From: Pictodentalium vernedei
Taxonomy: Eukaryota > Mollusca > Scaphopoda > Dentaliida > Dentaliidae
Direction of reading: 5' to 3'
Length of the DNA: 64,000 nucleotides
NCBI GenBank assembly: GCA_031216915.1
Contig: CM062297.1
Location: 829,028,786-829,092,785, forward strand
Position 1 is the stretch's first letter; every line of letters starts with the position of its first letter. The notes beneath the pieces are model-generated. The model saw nothing but the letters and a program-made list of their open reading frames with translations. It made no database searches and was not told the origin of the DNA. The position numbers and the translations under genes were made by a program. Below, piece after piece: positions 22,835 to 33,512 of this stretch.

Positions 22835-22875
22835 TACGTTATCTGTCCCAATTAGGGTGGGTTATATTGTATTAA

Positions 22876-23089
22876 TCTTTTACCCACAAGAAAAACGCCA
22901 TTCATTTTTTTTTATATTTTCACTTTTTGCTTCCAAAACATAGGTTATGACCCCTCATTGGAACGAGCTCAACGAGCTCGTTCCAATGAGGAGTCATAAC
23001 CTATGTTTTGGAAGCAAAAAATGAAAATTGTTAGTTATAAGAGGATGTTTTTTTCCAAGTGCCGTCTGCAACTCAAGTTAGGTGATGGG
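22876..23089. mobile_element. piggyBac-like TTAA MITE, gcttccaaaac arm variant
   Basis: TTAA lies on both sides (22872-22875 and 23090-23093). The ends are tcttttaccc and ggtgatggg. The long perfect hairpin spans about 22928-23022. Its outer arm is tttttgcttccaaaacatag, matched by ctatgttttggaagcaaaaa, where most copies have gtctcaaaaac/gtttttgagac. Confidence 0.85.
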
Positions 23090-23143
23090 TTAAACAGTCA
23101 TGCTATGTGGCTAATTTGTGCGTGTGTGTGTCATATGATAAAT

Positions 23144-23277
23144 AGAATATGAAATGAGTGTTTTTCTCATATAATTTTTATGAAACTCGTCCGAAGTTTC
23201 CGTTTTGGCTCGCCAAAACGGAAAATTCTAAGACTCGTTTCATAAATATTATATGAGAAAAACACTCATTCCATGTC
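23144..23277. repeat. 134 bp hairpin
   Basis: gaaatgagtgtttttctcat, ataatttttatgaaactcg and ttccgttttggc pair with gccaaaacggaa, cgagtcttagaat-type sequence (imperfect) and atgagaaaaacactcattc. The loop is a few bases near 23213. Confidence 0.75.
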
Positions 23278-23890
23278 CTCTATATATGAGCTCCTGTAAA
23301 AGTTTATTCGTGGTTATACGTCATCACATTATGACTTTAAGAATGTTATGTTCATCATATATTATCACTAAATACTTTGTGGACTATCTGGCTGAAAGCC
23401 TGGAATACCAGGGGTATTTGGGGACAATGGTAAAGTGTACCATGCCACTTTTATATAAAGGGATCGTAGGAACATCAAATTCCCAGTGTTTGTTTTTTAG
23501 CGGGTCTGCAACCGTCGACTATTCGGGTTGGACTCTTACGCCCTTTAAGCCTCTGCACAGTGATGTCAATAAAGCAAAATCTCAAACTTAAAATATGTCC
23601 GATAATACAACTAAAAATTTAATTTGTTTTTCACTGAGCTCTGACAAACAAGACTGAATTGGTTCAATACCTAGTTGCATGATAGGAAATATTTCTGCTT
23701 GAAATGTCCGTATTTTGAAATCTGAGTTCAGATGTTTAATCAAAATTCCTGCTCCTGTTGTTGTAAAGAGAGAGAGAGAGAGAGCTTTCAGGGCATCCGA
23801 TTTTGATGTTATCAGTGTTGATAAAATAGACATTCATGTATCCTGAGGTTATCCTGCCATTTCTTTCGTCTGCCACTGTATCCACGCATC
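23278..23890. other. Unassigned interval with short AG microsatellite
   Basis: An (AG)9 run lies near 23766-23784. No gene was recognised in the flanking sequence. Confidence 0.4.
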
Positions 23891-24231
23891 ATGGTCAGCA
23901 TCTTCAATGAACACATGCATGAGGCGGAAATGACACAATATTACCAACAAGCAAGGTCACTGGTTCGACTGATCATTGAGAGCAGACCCCTTAACACCTG
24001 GACAGGAACTGAGCTGTCGTATCTCTTTGAGGAATACCACACAATATGCATAAAAATGAACAGAACGCGAGCTATAAAGACTTCATATTTGCTATTTTCA
24101 TGTACAAACAAGCTAGCACACAATTCCACGACAAGATGAGATTCCGCGAGATGATGGAGTTGACATGCGCACTACAAAAGCAACAGAATTACAAACATAG
24201 CCACCGATACTTCAAAGACTTACGCGTATGA
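23891..24231 (+). other. Unrecognised, possibly frameshifted reading frame
   Basis: Two overlapping plus frames look continuous in character. The first runs from 23891 (MVSIFNEHMHEAEMTQYYQQ ... ELSYLFEEYHT). The second (-1) frame covers about 24040-24231 (SYKDFIFAIFMYKQAST ... FREMMELTCALQKQQN). The second ends in a stop at 24231. Composition is protein-like with helical character, and joining needs one frameshift near 24040-24060. No domain is recognised and no splice pattern confirms it. Confidence 0.2.
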
Positions 24232-25146
24232 AAATATGTCATTTAATCGCGAGTGATCCTCTCCTAAATAAATTTACTCTGCTGTGTCAATATGCCGAGT
24301 CAATCTTGTAAACAACAGCTTGTATAGGTGCGTAACAAATGTTACACTGGAAAAAAGAATCACTCTCTCGATTTCTTTCGCTGCCTGTGTAACAGTTGTC
24401 CTGTGCACGTCTGTCTGTTCGATTGCCTGTCGGTCCAAATCCTACTTCTTCTTGTTAATTATGAATGTTTTTGAGTATGTATCCTCCCTTTTATTCATTT
24501 TTATGGTTATGGTTCTATCTGTATCTATCCCGCTCATTCCAGGTCTTAATTCATCCATGTTCTCATCTTTAGTACGAACAGGGACTTAGGGAGGGGGTGG
24601 GGGTGCAGGGAATTGTGATAGGGATAGGCTCCGAAAGTTACACTCTTGCTCGTATGATGTTTCTCTTCTGTAACCTTTGTAGTAGAGTCAAGTGCACATA
24701 TGTGGCTCCATATTTAACAAATTTCTGCACAGGGCTGTTTCCGCCCGGCGGAGTTTTTTTTTAAATAGATAGCCAAAAATGTGTTCTTTTCTCAACTTCA
24801 AAGGCCAATCAATGTAGAGGTGCGCTAGCCTCAAACGTATCTTTATGCATTGTATTCCTACAATTATGCTAATGCGTATGGGCCACCACAGGTATATATC
24901 AGTGTGCCTTTCGATGGTCGTGCCCCCTCCCCACAACTTCGAAATACTTCCAACGTCCTGATTACGAACAAAACAGCTTTGCTTCGACATTGTGGCAGGA
25001 GCGGCAAAGAAGGAGATGAAATAAAGCCGTTGCAAGTCGGGTGTGCTTCTTGGACAAATAAGATGCTAAGTACATTCACGCGACCATATCGGAAAACTTT
25101 TGCCTTGACATAACAGTTTTGAAAAAAAACAATGCTCGAAAACTAT
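24232..25146. other. Unassigned interval
   Basis: Short open frames on both strands (for example 24284-24589 plus, 24688-25035 minus) show no recognisable domain. A G-rich run ggagggggtgggggtg lies near 24590-24606. Confidence 0.35.
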
Positions 25147-26151
25147 TAGGGCCCTGCGAATCTCAAATTTCCAGTCGAATCGAATCTTAAAACGAATCAG
25201 CTGGATGTTTTCGAATCAAATCGAATCTCGAATCGAAGCTCACTGTTTTTAAAGATGTAGAGATTGTACCCTTTTACAACCGTAAATATTATCAGTCTCA
25301 AATCAAGTTTGTTTATTCAAAGGTGACTCGTCCGTATGGGCGAAACATTAAAAAACGGAATAATCTAAAATGGAATGAAAGTAGTTGTGAAACTGGATCC
25401 TACTTTTATTACACGCCCGTTCTATGTAATCCCCACCTACAGCAACACTAAACCATGTGGAAAATGAAAATCAGTTCCGCACATATGTGCGGAACAGAAA
25501 TCGCTGACGGACGGTTTTTAAATAGAAGCGAAATTTCATTGGAATTTTCTACAAATCGTGCAACGCAATTACAATTTGAATCACTAGCGATAGCTGAAAA
25601 TCGTCCCCTGAGTTCCTATGTGTTCTATGTGCAAGTAGGCACATAGAACACATAGGAACTCAGGGGACGAAATAGTAACACGGTTCCCCTCGCAAATTTA
25701 GTTAGTGATAAAATGTGTTCTTTTTGTTGATAGCTGTCAAATGAATTGCTGAGTGTCCTTCTATAGACGATTTTTATAGACATGAAGGCGTGTAATAAAC
25801 ACAGAACGACACGCATGTGAATGGGTTAATCGATATGGCACTTGTGCCATCGCGGAAGGATAAAACTCGAGGCCTGTGGCCTCTCGTTTTATCCTTCCGC
25901 GCTGGCACTCAGGCCATATCGATTAACCCATTCACACGCGTGTGTAGTTCTGTGTATTAACTCCTCTTCTATACAGGAGACCTGATGATAGAAGAAGAGT
26001 TCAAGAGGAGACACTTGGTAGAATTTTCCAAACATTTCAACGATTCGAAAATGTCCGAATCGGCGTGACTGAAATCAAAGCGAATCGAATCGACTCGAAT
26101 CTTCGTGACAATTTCGAATCGAACCGAATTTCGAAGCTTCGCATGACCCTA
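25147..26151. mobile_element. Terminal-repeat element rich in gaatcgaatc, split by a composite element
   Basis: The left end reads tagggccctgcgaatctc and the right end, reversed, tagggtcatgcgaagcttcg, giving an imperfect inverted repeat. Both subterminal regions are dense in gaatcgaat words (25150-25245 and 26040-26140). The block next to the right end (aggagacctgatgat ... cacttgg) recurs inverted at 52480-52555. A composite hairpin element sits inside at 25406-25956. The layout is hAT-like, but an 8 bp duplication is not convincing (aaaactat against gaaattct). Confidence 0.55.
25406..25956 (+). mobile_element. Composite three-hairpin element, copy 2
   Basis: It runs from ttattacacgcccgttctat to gtagttctgtgta. 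Landmarks in order: gttccgcacatatgtgcgg hairpin (about 25471-25493), gcgaaatttcattggaattt, the 66 bp hairpin at 25603-25670 with mirrored tcctatg/cataggaa arms, ttgttgatagctgtcaaatg, then the acacagaacgacacgc hairpin with a ggcctgtggcctc core (25792-25956). It has no coding sequence. Confidence 0.8.
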
Positions 26152-26592
26152 GAAATTCTTGCTTGTGCGATCATGACATGCATTTTCCAGACGGTAATTA
26201 TGTACACATACCTATCCTTCTGGATAAGTATTAAGACAAGGAGGAACAATCACCGATATCAACCACGACAATTGGAAATGCCGTGATAAATTCATCTTAG
26301 ATTGCCACAGCGTTCACAATCGGATTTTTCCGATTGCCATCTCTTCTTTCTGGGGCTGGTTCGATTCACCTATAACCAAACTAGTAGCCGTCTGTGACAG
26401 TTTTATGCCTGTGCGGAGGTCTTTAAACAAGCGAGGCCGTCATGCTGTTTTTTGATAATAATTGATACTCGGTGTACAGGTTTTCCAAGCGGTTATTTAG
26501 GACCAAGATCATCCTTCAGAAAACTAGAATTCCGTATTATAATGCGGCAAATTTTAAATTTCGTTAGGTAAACTGTAAAAAGGAGAACAGGT
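26152..26592. other. Unassigned interval
   Basis: No recognised gene or repeat family. Confidence 0.35.
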
Positions 26593-26600
26593 GTGTTAAA

Positions 26601-27284
26601 CAGGGCTGGGGGGAGTTAAAATTTTCCTTAACACGTTAACGTGTTAAATAATTCTGCAAAAACGAGTTAAATGACTTTATATGTTAAAATGAACAAAATT
26701 TTAATAACTTCGGCCATTTTTATTGATTTGAATTTGAATATAATTGAACTTACGCGCAGTTCGTCTCTTGGGTTCCAATGTGTTCTATGTGCCTACTGGC
26801 AGCCTACTGGCACACAGAACACATTGGAACTCAGGGGACGAGTAGTTAAGATAGTTCTCTCAGGTTATCGTAAATTCTAACATTCAGCGATGTTTTCATT
26901 TAAGAATACAATCGCTGCGGCCGTACCATAAGAAAGAGACATCCGCCGTTGCGCGAATACCAGTCCTTACATGAAAAATAGGCGTTCGGATGAAGTTGAT
27001 GTTGCTGTATCGTCAAGTATCGGCGGGCCAACTTCGCCAACGTTGGTAAGAGGGCTACGGACATCTAAATTATTCGTGTTCTTCAATTTCGTCAAATGGC
27101 GCAAAATTCGACGTCATCGACACGCGCGATCCGGCTTGGGTAAAAACAAGATAACGACGCAATGCTACATATTATACAATTATAATCTTGAAAGTTAAAC
27201 GTTATTAACTTGGTTAAAGTTTTTTAACGTTGTTAAAATAATTTAACACGTTGACGTTTGAAACGTTAACTGCTCCCAGCCCTG
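26601..27284 (+). mobile_element. 684 bp hAT-like MITE, full copy
   Basis: It starts cagggctggggggagttaa and ends gttaactgctcccagccctg, an inverted terminal repeat starting CAGGGCTGG, typical of hAT elements. Eight-base flanks gtgttaaa (26593-26600) and atgttaac (27285-27292) agree at six positions. The 66 bp hairpin is at about 26768-26841 with an internal duplication of its loop (cctactggcagcctactggc). The remainder has no transposase frame. Confidence 0.85.
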
Positions 27285-27292
27285 ATGTTAAC

Positions 27293-28009
27293 ATATTTCA
27301 GTTCGGATAAACTTGTTGCTTTGGCAGTGTGTTATAGGTACCAGTACTCTGTCCGCCTAGACAATTATCTTCCTTTGGTATGTGCGGAAGGGAGAAAGGG
27401 TGTACCCCCCCCCCCCCCCCCCCACACACACTCACAAACACACCTTCAAATTATGACCATACTGAAGATCATTATATTCAGAAGCTTATTAATTTAATAG
27501 TGGTAGCACAGAGCTGACGTTAGAGGATAAACTACATTAATATATATATTTGTATTAGTGCTCTCAGGGAGTCGGAGATCACACCAACCACAAACTTTTT
27601 TCCTGATCTGGATTTCAGACTTTTCCCTTATCCAGGTAGGAATTCGTATGCCAGATCCGGATCCGAAAAAAGTCGGAAAACATTCTCGATTTGAGCCATT
27701 TTTGGGTGCTCAAGTTGCATTTTGGGGGTTTTCTCTGAGTTCATGTTGAGTGCGAGGTTAACACACAGAAAGGTTGTGAGTTTGAAGCTAACCATTATTG
27801 CCATCCACGAGCAACACTCTTACCCCGACTTAGTCTTAATGTAGCCCGTGGAGGCGTGATATATTAAGGCGTATGGTGGTACATTAGAACATGATGGTAC
27901 ATCCAATACGAACCTCTATCTAACTCCGTTGGTGCTTACGCAGTAAAGGGAACAAGTCTAACAGTTACTTGCCGCCACCTTGTGCGTCTCATTAGATACT
28001 TCTTCTCCA
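27293..28009. other. Unassigned interval with poly-C tract
   Basis: A run of about 19 C lies near 27405-27423, followed by cacacacactcacaaacaca. Nothing else was recognised. Confidence 0.4.
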
Positions 28010-28079
28010 CTGGTGAAGCTGTCTGACACCATGTGACCTTTATGTCGTTAAAACACTATAAGGAAACAAATTGCCACTG

Positions 28080-28146
<67 letters not shown>

Positions 28147-28149
28147 ATA
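28010..28149 (+). repeat. SINE-like 3' tail with long (AAAT)n
   Basis: gctgtctgacaccatgtgac and tttatgtcgttaaaacact resemble a SINE 3' region (compare gtgtcgttaaacccc). They run into about 18 copies of aaat at 28079-28149. The upstream body is not clearly recognisable, so the element is 5'-decayed or from a related family. Confidence 0.5.
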
Positions 28150-28256
28150 GTCCTACCACCGCTCCACCAAATTCCCACAACCACTGTTGGTTGTATATTA
28201 GAGAAACAGTTAGTTCAGTGCAACGGCAATTAAATCCTAAAAGAACACCAAGTTAA

Positions 28257-28393
28257 TCAAACACAACGCACTTGATATCAAATTTTTAAAATTTTATTAT
28301 TGTTTTTTTTTAATTTTTAAAAAAAAAATTCAACGAAACCATATCATGTGACCCCTATTTAGAACAAATGTGACCGAGTCGTTGGGTAAAAGG
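28257..28393. mobile_element. piggyBac-like TTAA MITE, subtype B, internally deleted
   Basis: TTAA is present on both sides (28253-28256 and 28394-28397). It keeps the subtype B block cgcacttgatatcaaa, then accatatcatgtgacccc, and the end gttgggtaaaagg. The hairpin's second arm is deleted, leaving 137 bp. Confidence 0.7.
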
Positions 28394-28585
28394 TTAATTT
28401 ACATAATGTTACGGTAGTCTCAGAACTTAATTGTAATTAGTGGGTCTCGTAACAGTTCATGTTGATACTACAATGAAAGTAATGTTAATCGTTAGCAACA
28501 CATGGATTTAATCTCCTAGCTTTTCAGTGGTAAATGAATATTTATTAAAAAGTCGATATTTTACGACATTGAATATCATTTGCCC

Positions 28586-28760
28586 TCAATCAATGCTAAC
28601 CCTGCTCAATACAGAGTTAGTGCGTTGGGGAGTCTGACAGTTGATCGCCGCTGCTCAGTGGTTCTCTCCGGGTACTACGGCTTCATAAACTCGTAAAACT
28701 GTCCGACACGATGCTTCCCTGGTTGTTGAAAGTGTCGTTAAAACCCCAATAAGTAAACAA
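28586..28760 (+). mobile_element. SINE 3' fragment, ccccaataag tail
   Basis: The central and 3' SINE body is present: caatgctaaccctgct, tgcgttggggagtctgacag, ggttctctccgggtac, gaaagtgtcgttaaaacccc and aataagtaa. The tRNA-like head is missing. Confidence 0.75.
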
Positions 28761-28764
28761 GGAT

Positions 28765-28840
28765 ACCTTATGATCTCCCATTGGTACGAGCTTGACGGGC
28801 TCGTTACAAGGCCGGGTCATCAGCTCTGCTTTGGAAGAAA
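28765..28840. repeat. Degraded TTAA-MITE hairpin core
   Basis: ccttatgatctcccattggt, acgagcttgacgggctcgt and gggtcatcagctctgc resemble the MITE core with many changes. The ends are not identifiable. Confidence 0.4.
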
Positions 28841-29123
28841 TATATTACAACAACAAAAATAATTTTAGGTAAATGGACTTGTATTGGACAGGGTAGATTT
28901 TTGAGCTACTTATTTAGGTAAAAGGCCTAAAAAGGGTTAGTGAAATCTTTTCAGAAATAAAAGATGAAAATTATGAATTGAATTGGACCGATGCATTTAA
29001 ATCATGCGTGTAGGACACAAATTAGAAAAAAAACACGTTAAAATGAAAAACAATGATATAACAAGGTTACCAGAGGTTACTACAAAATATCATGCATTGG
29101 TGATAAAGCCAGACTGGATGTCT

Positions 29124-29482
29124 GGGAGCGCGGTGGCTCAGTAGGTAGAGGTGCAGGCTGCAAGCCGAGAGGTCCTCGGTTCTAATCCCACCTGCGGCAA
29201 CCGCGTTGTGTCCTTGGGCAAGACACTTCATCTCCATTGCACGCGTGGGGGCACGGTGGCGTTGTGTACTAAGGCGTACTGCACGTCGATGGTGCACTTG
29301 TCTTCAACCAATGCTAATCCTGCTTGTGTGCAGTTAGTATGTTGGGGAGCTGACAGTTGCTCGCCGTTGCTCGGTGGTTCTTTCCGGGTTCTCCGGCTTC
29401 CTCCACCCGTAAAACCTTCACGGTCATGATTAGCCATTGTGCATAAATATGTGAATTTAAACACCAATAAATAAATAAATAT
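29124..29482 (+). mobile_element. tRNA-headed SINE, full length, caccaataaata tail
   Basis: The head gggagcgcggtggctcag contains the A box (tggctcagtaggtagagg), and the B box is ggttctaatcccacc. The body has gttgtgtccttgggcaagac and cgtcgatggtgcac. The 3' end is gtgaatttaaacaccaata then aaataaat. Flanking repeats actggatgtct (29113-29123) and actggaagtct (29483-29493) match at 10 of 11 positions. Structure and flanks indicate LINE-mediated insertion of a Pol III transcript. Confidence 0.9.
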
Positions 29483-29577
29483 ACTGGAAGTCTACATGTA
29501 TAACGCCTGGAGAGAAATGTCAAAGAAAGAAAGAGAAAAAGAAGGTAGAAGAAATTTGTTTGTTTTTTGTGATTTAG

Positions 29578-29819
29578 CCCTTTACCTAACATGGAAAGAA
29601 AACGACACTCGCAAAACAAATTCTTGAATAACTAATGTTTTTCATTTTTGTCTCAAAAACATAGGTTATGACGCCTCGTTGGAACGAGCTCGATGAGCTC
29701 GTTCCAACTGGGGTTCATAACCTATGTTTTTGAGACAAAAAATGAAAAAATAATGAAGATTAATTGGCGATTTTTGAGAATAGCGCTGGCCGGTTTTGAC
29801 CGTTACGTTGGGTAAAGGG
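29578..29819. mobile_element. piggyBac-like TTAA MITE, flanked by TTAG
   Basis: It starts ccctttacctaacatgg and ends gttgggtaaaggg. The same variant TTAG lies on both sides (29574-29577 and 29820-29823). The hairpin core (about 29641-29745) has nearly perfect arms around gagctcgatgagctc. Confidence 0.85.
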
Positions 29820-29857
29820 TTAGCCACATTTCTACAAACAATGCCATATCGTATCGT

Positions 29858-30141
29858 ACACTTTTATGGGTGAAGGTAGCCGTAGTACAAGGAGAAAACC
29901 AAAGAGCAGCGGCAAGCAACTGTCAGACCCACAACATACTAAAACCCGCAGGGTGAGCATTGATTGAATTCAAGTGCACCATCGACGCGCAGTATGCCTT
30001 AGTACAAAATACCAAGGTGCGCCCACCCGGGAAAGCGAGACGAAATAACTTGCCCAAGGACAAAACGCAGTTACCGCTCGTCAGGATCGAACCGTGGACC
30101 TATCATCTTGATGTCCAATGCTCTAACCACAGAACCAAGAC
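29858..30141 (-). mobile_element. SINE with a different tRNA-like head
   Basis: In reverse, the head reads ttggttctgtggttagagca (A box region) and cacggttcgatcctgac (B box), then ttgtccttgggc and the common body. The head differs from that of the 29124 and 47768 copies, so at least two tRNA-type heads plus a 5S head drive the same body. The tail end near 29858 is decayed. Confidence 0.7.
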
Positions 30142-31408
30142 AGAAGTAAAGTCGATTGTGTCGAGTGTGTAGTTTGGATAGTGGTAGTGCTACATACATA
30201 CGCATGAATACCAGGGCCGAAGCTAGGAAGCCTGACATGAGAGAATACAGATGCAGTGAGCTTGAGGGCCAGGTGTGACCTCCATTGGGGGTGTGCGAGG
30301 AGTGTCTACTGGATAATTTTTTATGTAGAAATCTGACATAATAATGCTGTCTCGAATCGTATTGCGCATCTATAGGTCCATGTCTTAATTTTGCCGCGAG
30401 TGCATTTCGGAAATGTCTCCTGCCGCTGTTCTACAATACCAGATGGAGCAAGTTACAGGATAACAACAAGATAAATTTTGTCATTTGTTTTCTTTGCTGG
30501 TAATTAATTCCAAGCCTTCACTTGGGAAACTCTCTTAGAGTGCTTTCCAAAAATAAATAACAAAGGAAAAAGGGATGAAAATTTCCATGCGGTATTCCGC
30601 CAGTCAAATCTAAATGGTAATATGTGCAATATTAAAATTTCTTCTCTGATTTCCTTCTTCCAACAGGCTGCTTGTTGGAGGAGGGGGAGGGGGGTGGGCG
30701 TTAATCACACCCCCGACCACCTGAACAATTCTGACCTGATGAATACATATACAGGCTTGGATACTCTAAATACATCATCGTACTTACAAAAGCGGGCAGA
30801 GAATTTGGATCGGATCGCGACTGCGTCGCAATCCTGTCGAAAATCTCAGCCTACAGTTCTACTCCCACAGCGCAGTGGAACCTGCAGAAAAAGGGAATGT
30901 ATGAACATTGAATTTCAGATGCTATTTTCGGATGTTTTTCTGTATTAAGTCATCATTTTGCAGCAGTCTTTTATAGATTCTCGACCCACTGGTGTAAGAG
31001 TTTCGCGATCAGATCGTGCTGAATCAAAATCATTTCCACATTGAATTATCAGGGGCGACGGAACCGGGGGGCTGTAGGTGGGTGGGGGGGGGGGGGGGGG
31101 TCTTCAGCCCCTCCACTGTTTTTGTCGGGCAATGTTTTGTTGTATACATATATATTTTAACACAACCAATGACTGGCGAAACAAAGGGCGGATTCAGAAC
31201 CTCCCCCATATTTTAGCCAGCTATGTTTCTCTCGTACTGGTTCAGTTTCGATGGATTTCGGATCATTTTTTTGCAGTAAGTGGCAGCAAACGCTAAAATG
31301 TATACAGTCTGTTAAAAAATCGGTTAACTGAAGTAGATCGTAATCTTATAGACATAGTACCAAATCCACCCCCCCAGACAAGATAATCCATAGACAGTAT
31401 AATTGATG
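30142..31408. other. Unassigned interval with G-rich tracts
   Basis: Poly-G tracts lie at about 31081-31100 and ggagggggaggggggtggg near 30680. A 108-codon plus frame (30622-30948) is unrecognised. About 55 bp near 30785-30842 (gcagagaatttggatcggat, cgcgactgcgtcgc) resembles the inverse of 40665-40730. Confidence 0.4.
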
Positions 31409-31504
31409 TAAGCGTCTGGTAAAGCATACAGGCGAGGTCTCTTTATCAGCTTTGGTCGTTACGACCAAAGCTGATAAATAGACCTTACCTATATGCTTTA
31501 CCGA
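31409..31504. repeat. 96 bp hairpin
   Basis: gtctggtaaagcatacagg, cgaggtct and tatcagctttggtcgt pair with acgaccaaagctgata, agacctta and atatgctttaccgac, with some bulges. Confidence 0.7.
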
Positions 31505-32099
31505 CGTTTTTTAACGCTCTCAAAATGTGAAATTTTTCAAATACATCTGAAAAATCTCAAAATATCCGCTCAGATGCATGCATGGAAATGTGGGTTTTGG
31601 GACACTGGAATTTAAATTTTTCATACCCACGACCATCCATTGCCCGATCCAGCCCCCCACTTTGAAAATCGTTCCGCCGCTCCTGATTACGGTATATTTT
31701 ACAACGATTTCAGTGTATATTCAACGTTACGCGGTATAATACAGACACTAGGAAAAGTACTAGACACACCACGCATTGAATCCGGATTGTGTGTAAGAAC
31801 ACCATGTAAGAATGCATTTGACTTGACGTTATGCGTCTGAGTGACGGTATGGCGTGAATGAAATGCTTCGACACAAACCTTTTTGAAGCAAGAAAGTTAT
31901 CAGACCGCCGAAGGTGATATTTTTCTTTACATCCTCAACTTTTATCGTCATAGATATTGACTCTTGGGAAAGTTATCTCCCCTCGTAAATACTGGAGTCT
32001 AGGTGTAATCCAATTAACATTGAACCTCTGAAAGGTGTGAATTAAATCTCGATCGCCAGGAAACAGTTGTCGGAAGCGGAGAAATCAGCTGAGAATGAA
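31505..32099. other. Unassigned interval
   Basis: No recognised gene or repeat family. Confidence 0.35.
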
Positions 32100-32300
32100 A
32101 CGGCCAGCGCTTTTCACGAAAATCGGCTTTCAATTTTAAAATATTTTCATGGTTTGCTTCCAAGACATAGGTTATGGCCCCTCATTGGAACGGGCGCGTC
32201 GCGCTCGTTCCAATGAGGGGGTCATAACCTATTTTTTGGAAGCCAAAAATTAATTTTTAATTGTACGACGATTTGTTTTACTGGTTGACCAAACATTTAG
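32100..32300. mobile_element. piggyBac-like TTAA MITE core, ends decayed
   Basis: The hairpin gcttccaagacataggttat ... ggtcataacctattttttgg carries the inner stem cattggaacgggcgcg/cgcgctcgttccaatg. The outer regions (cggccagcgctttt and acgacgatttgttttac) resemble the subterminal blocks, but no TTAA ends remain. Confidence 0.65.
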
Positions 32301-32878
32301 ACACTTAGGGGGTTATCGCACTTTTTCATTTGTACTCACGCGGAAACCTATCTGATATTGTGGACTACGGTTTTAACTGTTCTTACTACAATAATTTTTT
32401 TATTTGGTTTTAACATCAAAAGGGAAAAAATAGGCAAATGTCAGCTTGTATACTTTTATATGGTTAGATAGGGCAAGATCTATATTTTAAATGTTGGTAT
32501 GCGCACAGCATTGCTAATATGAAGCAAAAAAAATATATTAACCGCTAAAAGTTGACGAAGATGCAATTTATTGCCATTTTACATGGAATTATACAGGAAA
32601 TAACAGTAGCATTTTAAATCAACGTGGGAACAAAATTGGTCGAATAAAATCGTTCGATAATATCACCAACAGCGAGCATATATATTGTTCTTAAAGGATT
32701 GATGCGCACAGCGAATATAACTTTCATAGGTTTTATATAATTTTGAAAAATTAGTGTTAATTTTTGCCAGCCAATTCTTAGCAATCAGGGGAGATAACCT
32801 TTTCGTAAGTCGTTGTGAATGACGAAAAAATGTTACCATGAAAAATATCAGCTTCATTCACTTCAATCGTGGCATAAG
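32301..32878. other. Unassigned interval
   Basis: No recognised gene or repeat family; AT-rich. Confidence 0.35.
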
Positions 32879-33374
32879 TACACAGAACGACACACGCGTG
32901 TGAATGGGTTAATCGATATGGCATGAGTGCCAGCCTGAAGAATAGAACGAGAGCCCGCACACACGCGTGTCGTTCTGTGTTTATTACACGCCTTCACGTC
33001 TATAAAAAATAATTATAAGAAGGACAGTCAGCAATCCATTTGACAACTATCAACAAAAAGAACACATTTTATCGCCAACCAAATTTGCGAGGGGAACCCG
33101 TTTTACTGTTTCGTCCCATGAGTTGCAATGTGTTCTATGTGCCTGCTGGCACATAGGACACATTGCAACTCGGGGACGATTTTCAGCTATCGCTAGCGAT
33201 TCAAATTGTAATAGCGCTGCACGATTTGTAGAAAACTACAATGAAATTACGCTTCTATTTAAAAAAAGTTCGTCAACGATTTCCGTTCCGCTCATATGTG
33301 CGGAACAGATTTTCCATTTCCGCACGTTTTAGTGTTGCTGTAGATGAGGATTACATAGAACAGACGTGTAATAA
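32879..33374 (-). mobile_element. Composite three-hairpin element, copy 3
   Basis: Reverse orientation. The first hairpin (32879-32990) has lost much of one arm (a jump from agaatagaacgagagcc to acacacgcgtgtcgttc). The 66 bp hairpin at 33114-33179 has mirrored changes (gttgcaatg/cattgcaac). The gttccgctcatatgtgcgg hairpin is near 33284-33306. The end is acatagaacagacgtgtaat. Confidence 0.75.
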
Positions 33375-33384
33375 ATACAGAACA

Positions 33385-33512
33385 CAACTCGGTTAGAGAA
33401 TGGGAGAGAGGAATCAAGGATCCTTGGTGGAGTTTTTCCCATATTTCACAAGCGCTTTCGGCGCTCGTGAAATGCAGGAAAAACTCCACCACCGGTCGTG
33501 GATTCCTTCCCG
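33385..33512. repeat. Hairpin abutting the composite element
   Basis: gggagagaggaatcaaggat and ggtggagtttttccc pair with aggaaaaactccacc and ggattccttcccgaac across a gcgctttcggcgc loop stem. It starts right after gtgtaataaatacagaaca, the same boundary motif seen at other hairpins. It overlaps the decayed C-terminal end of the mariner relic. Confidence 0.7.

Noticed and set aside
24284..24589. Small membrane protein
   Set aside because: Hydrophobic stretches arise from T-rich sequence; no start context, homology or neighbour supports it.
30785..30842. Inverted similarity to 40665-40730
   Set aside because: About 55 bp of moderate similarity; too short and diverged to define an element.
31081..31100. 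G-quadruplex regulatory element
   Set aside because: Homopolymer G tract with no promoter or gene nearby; length may also be a sequencing artefact.
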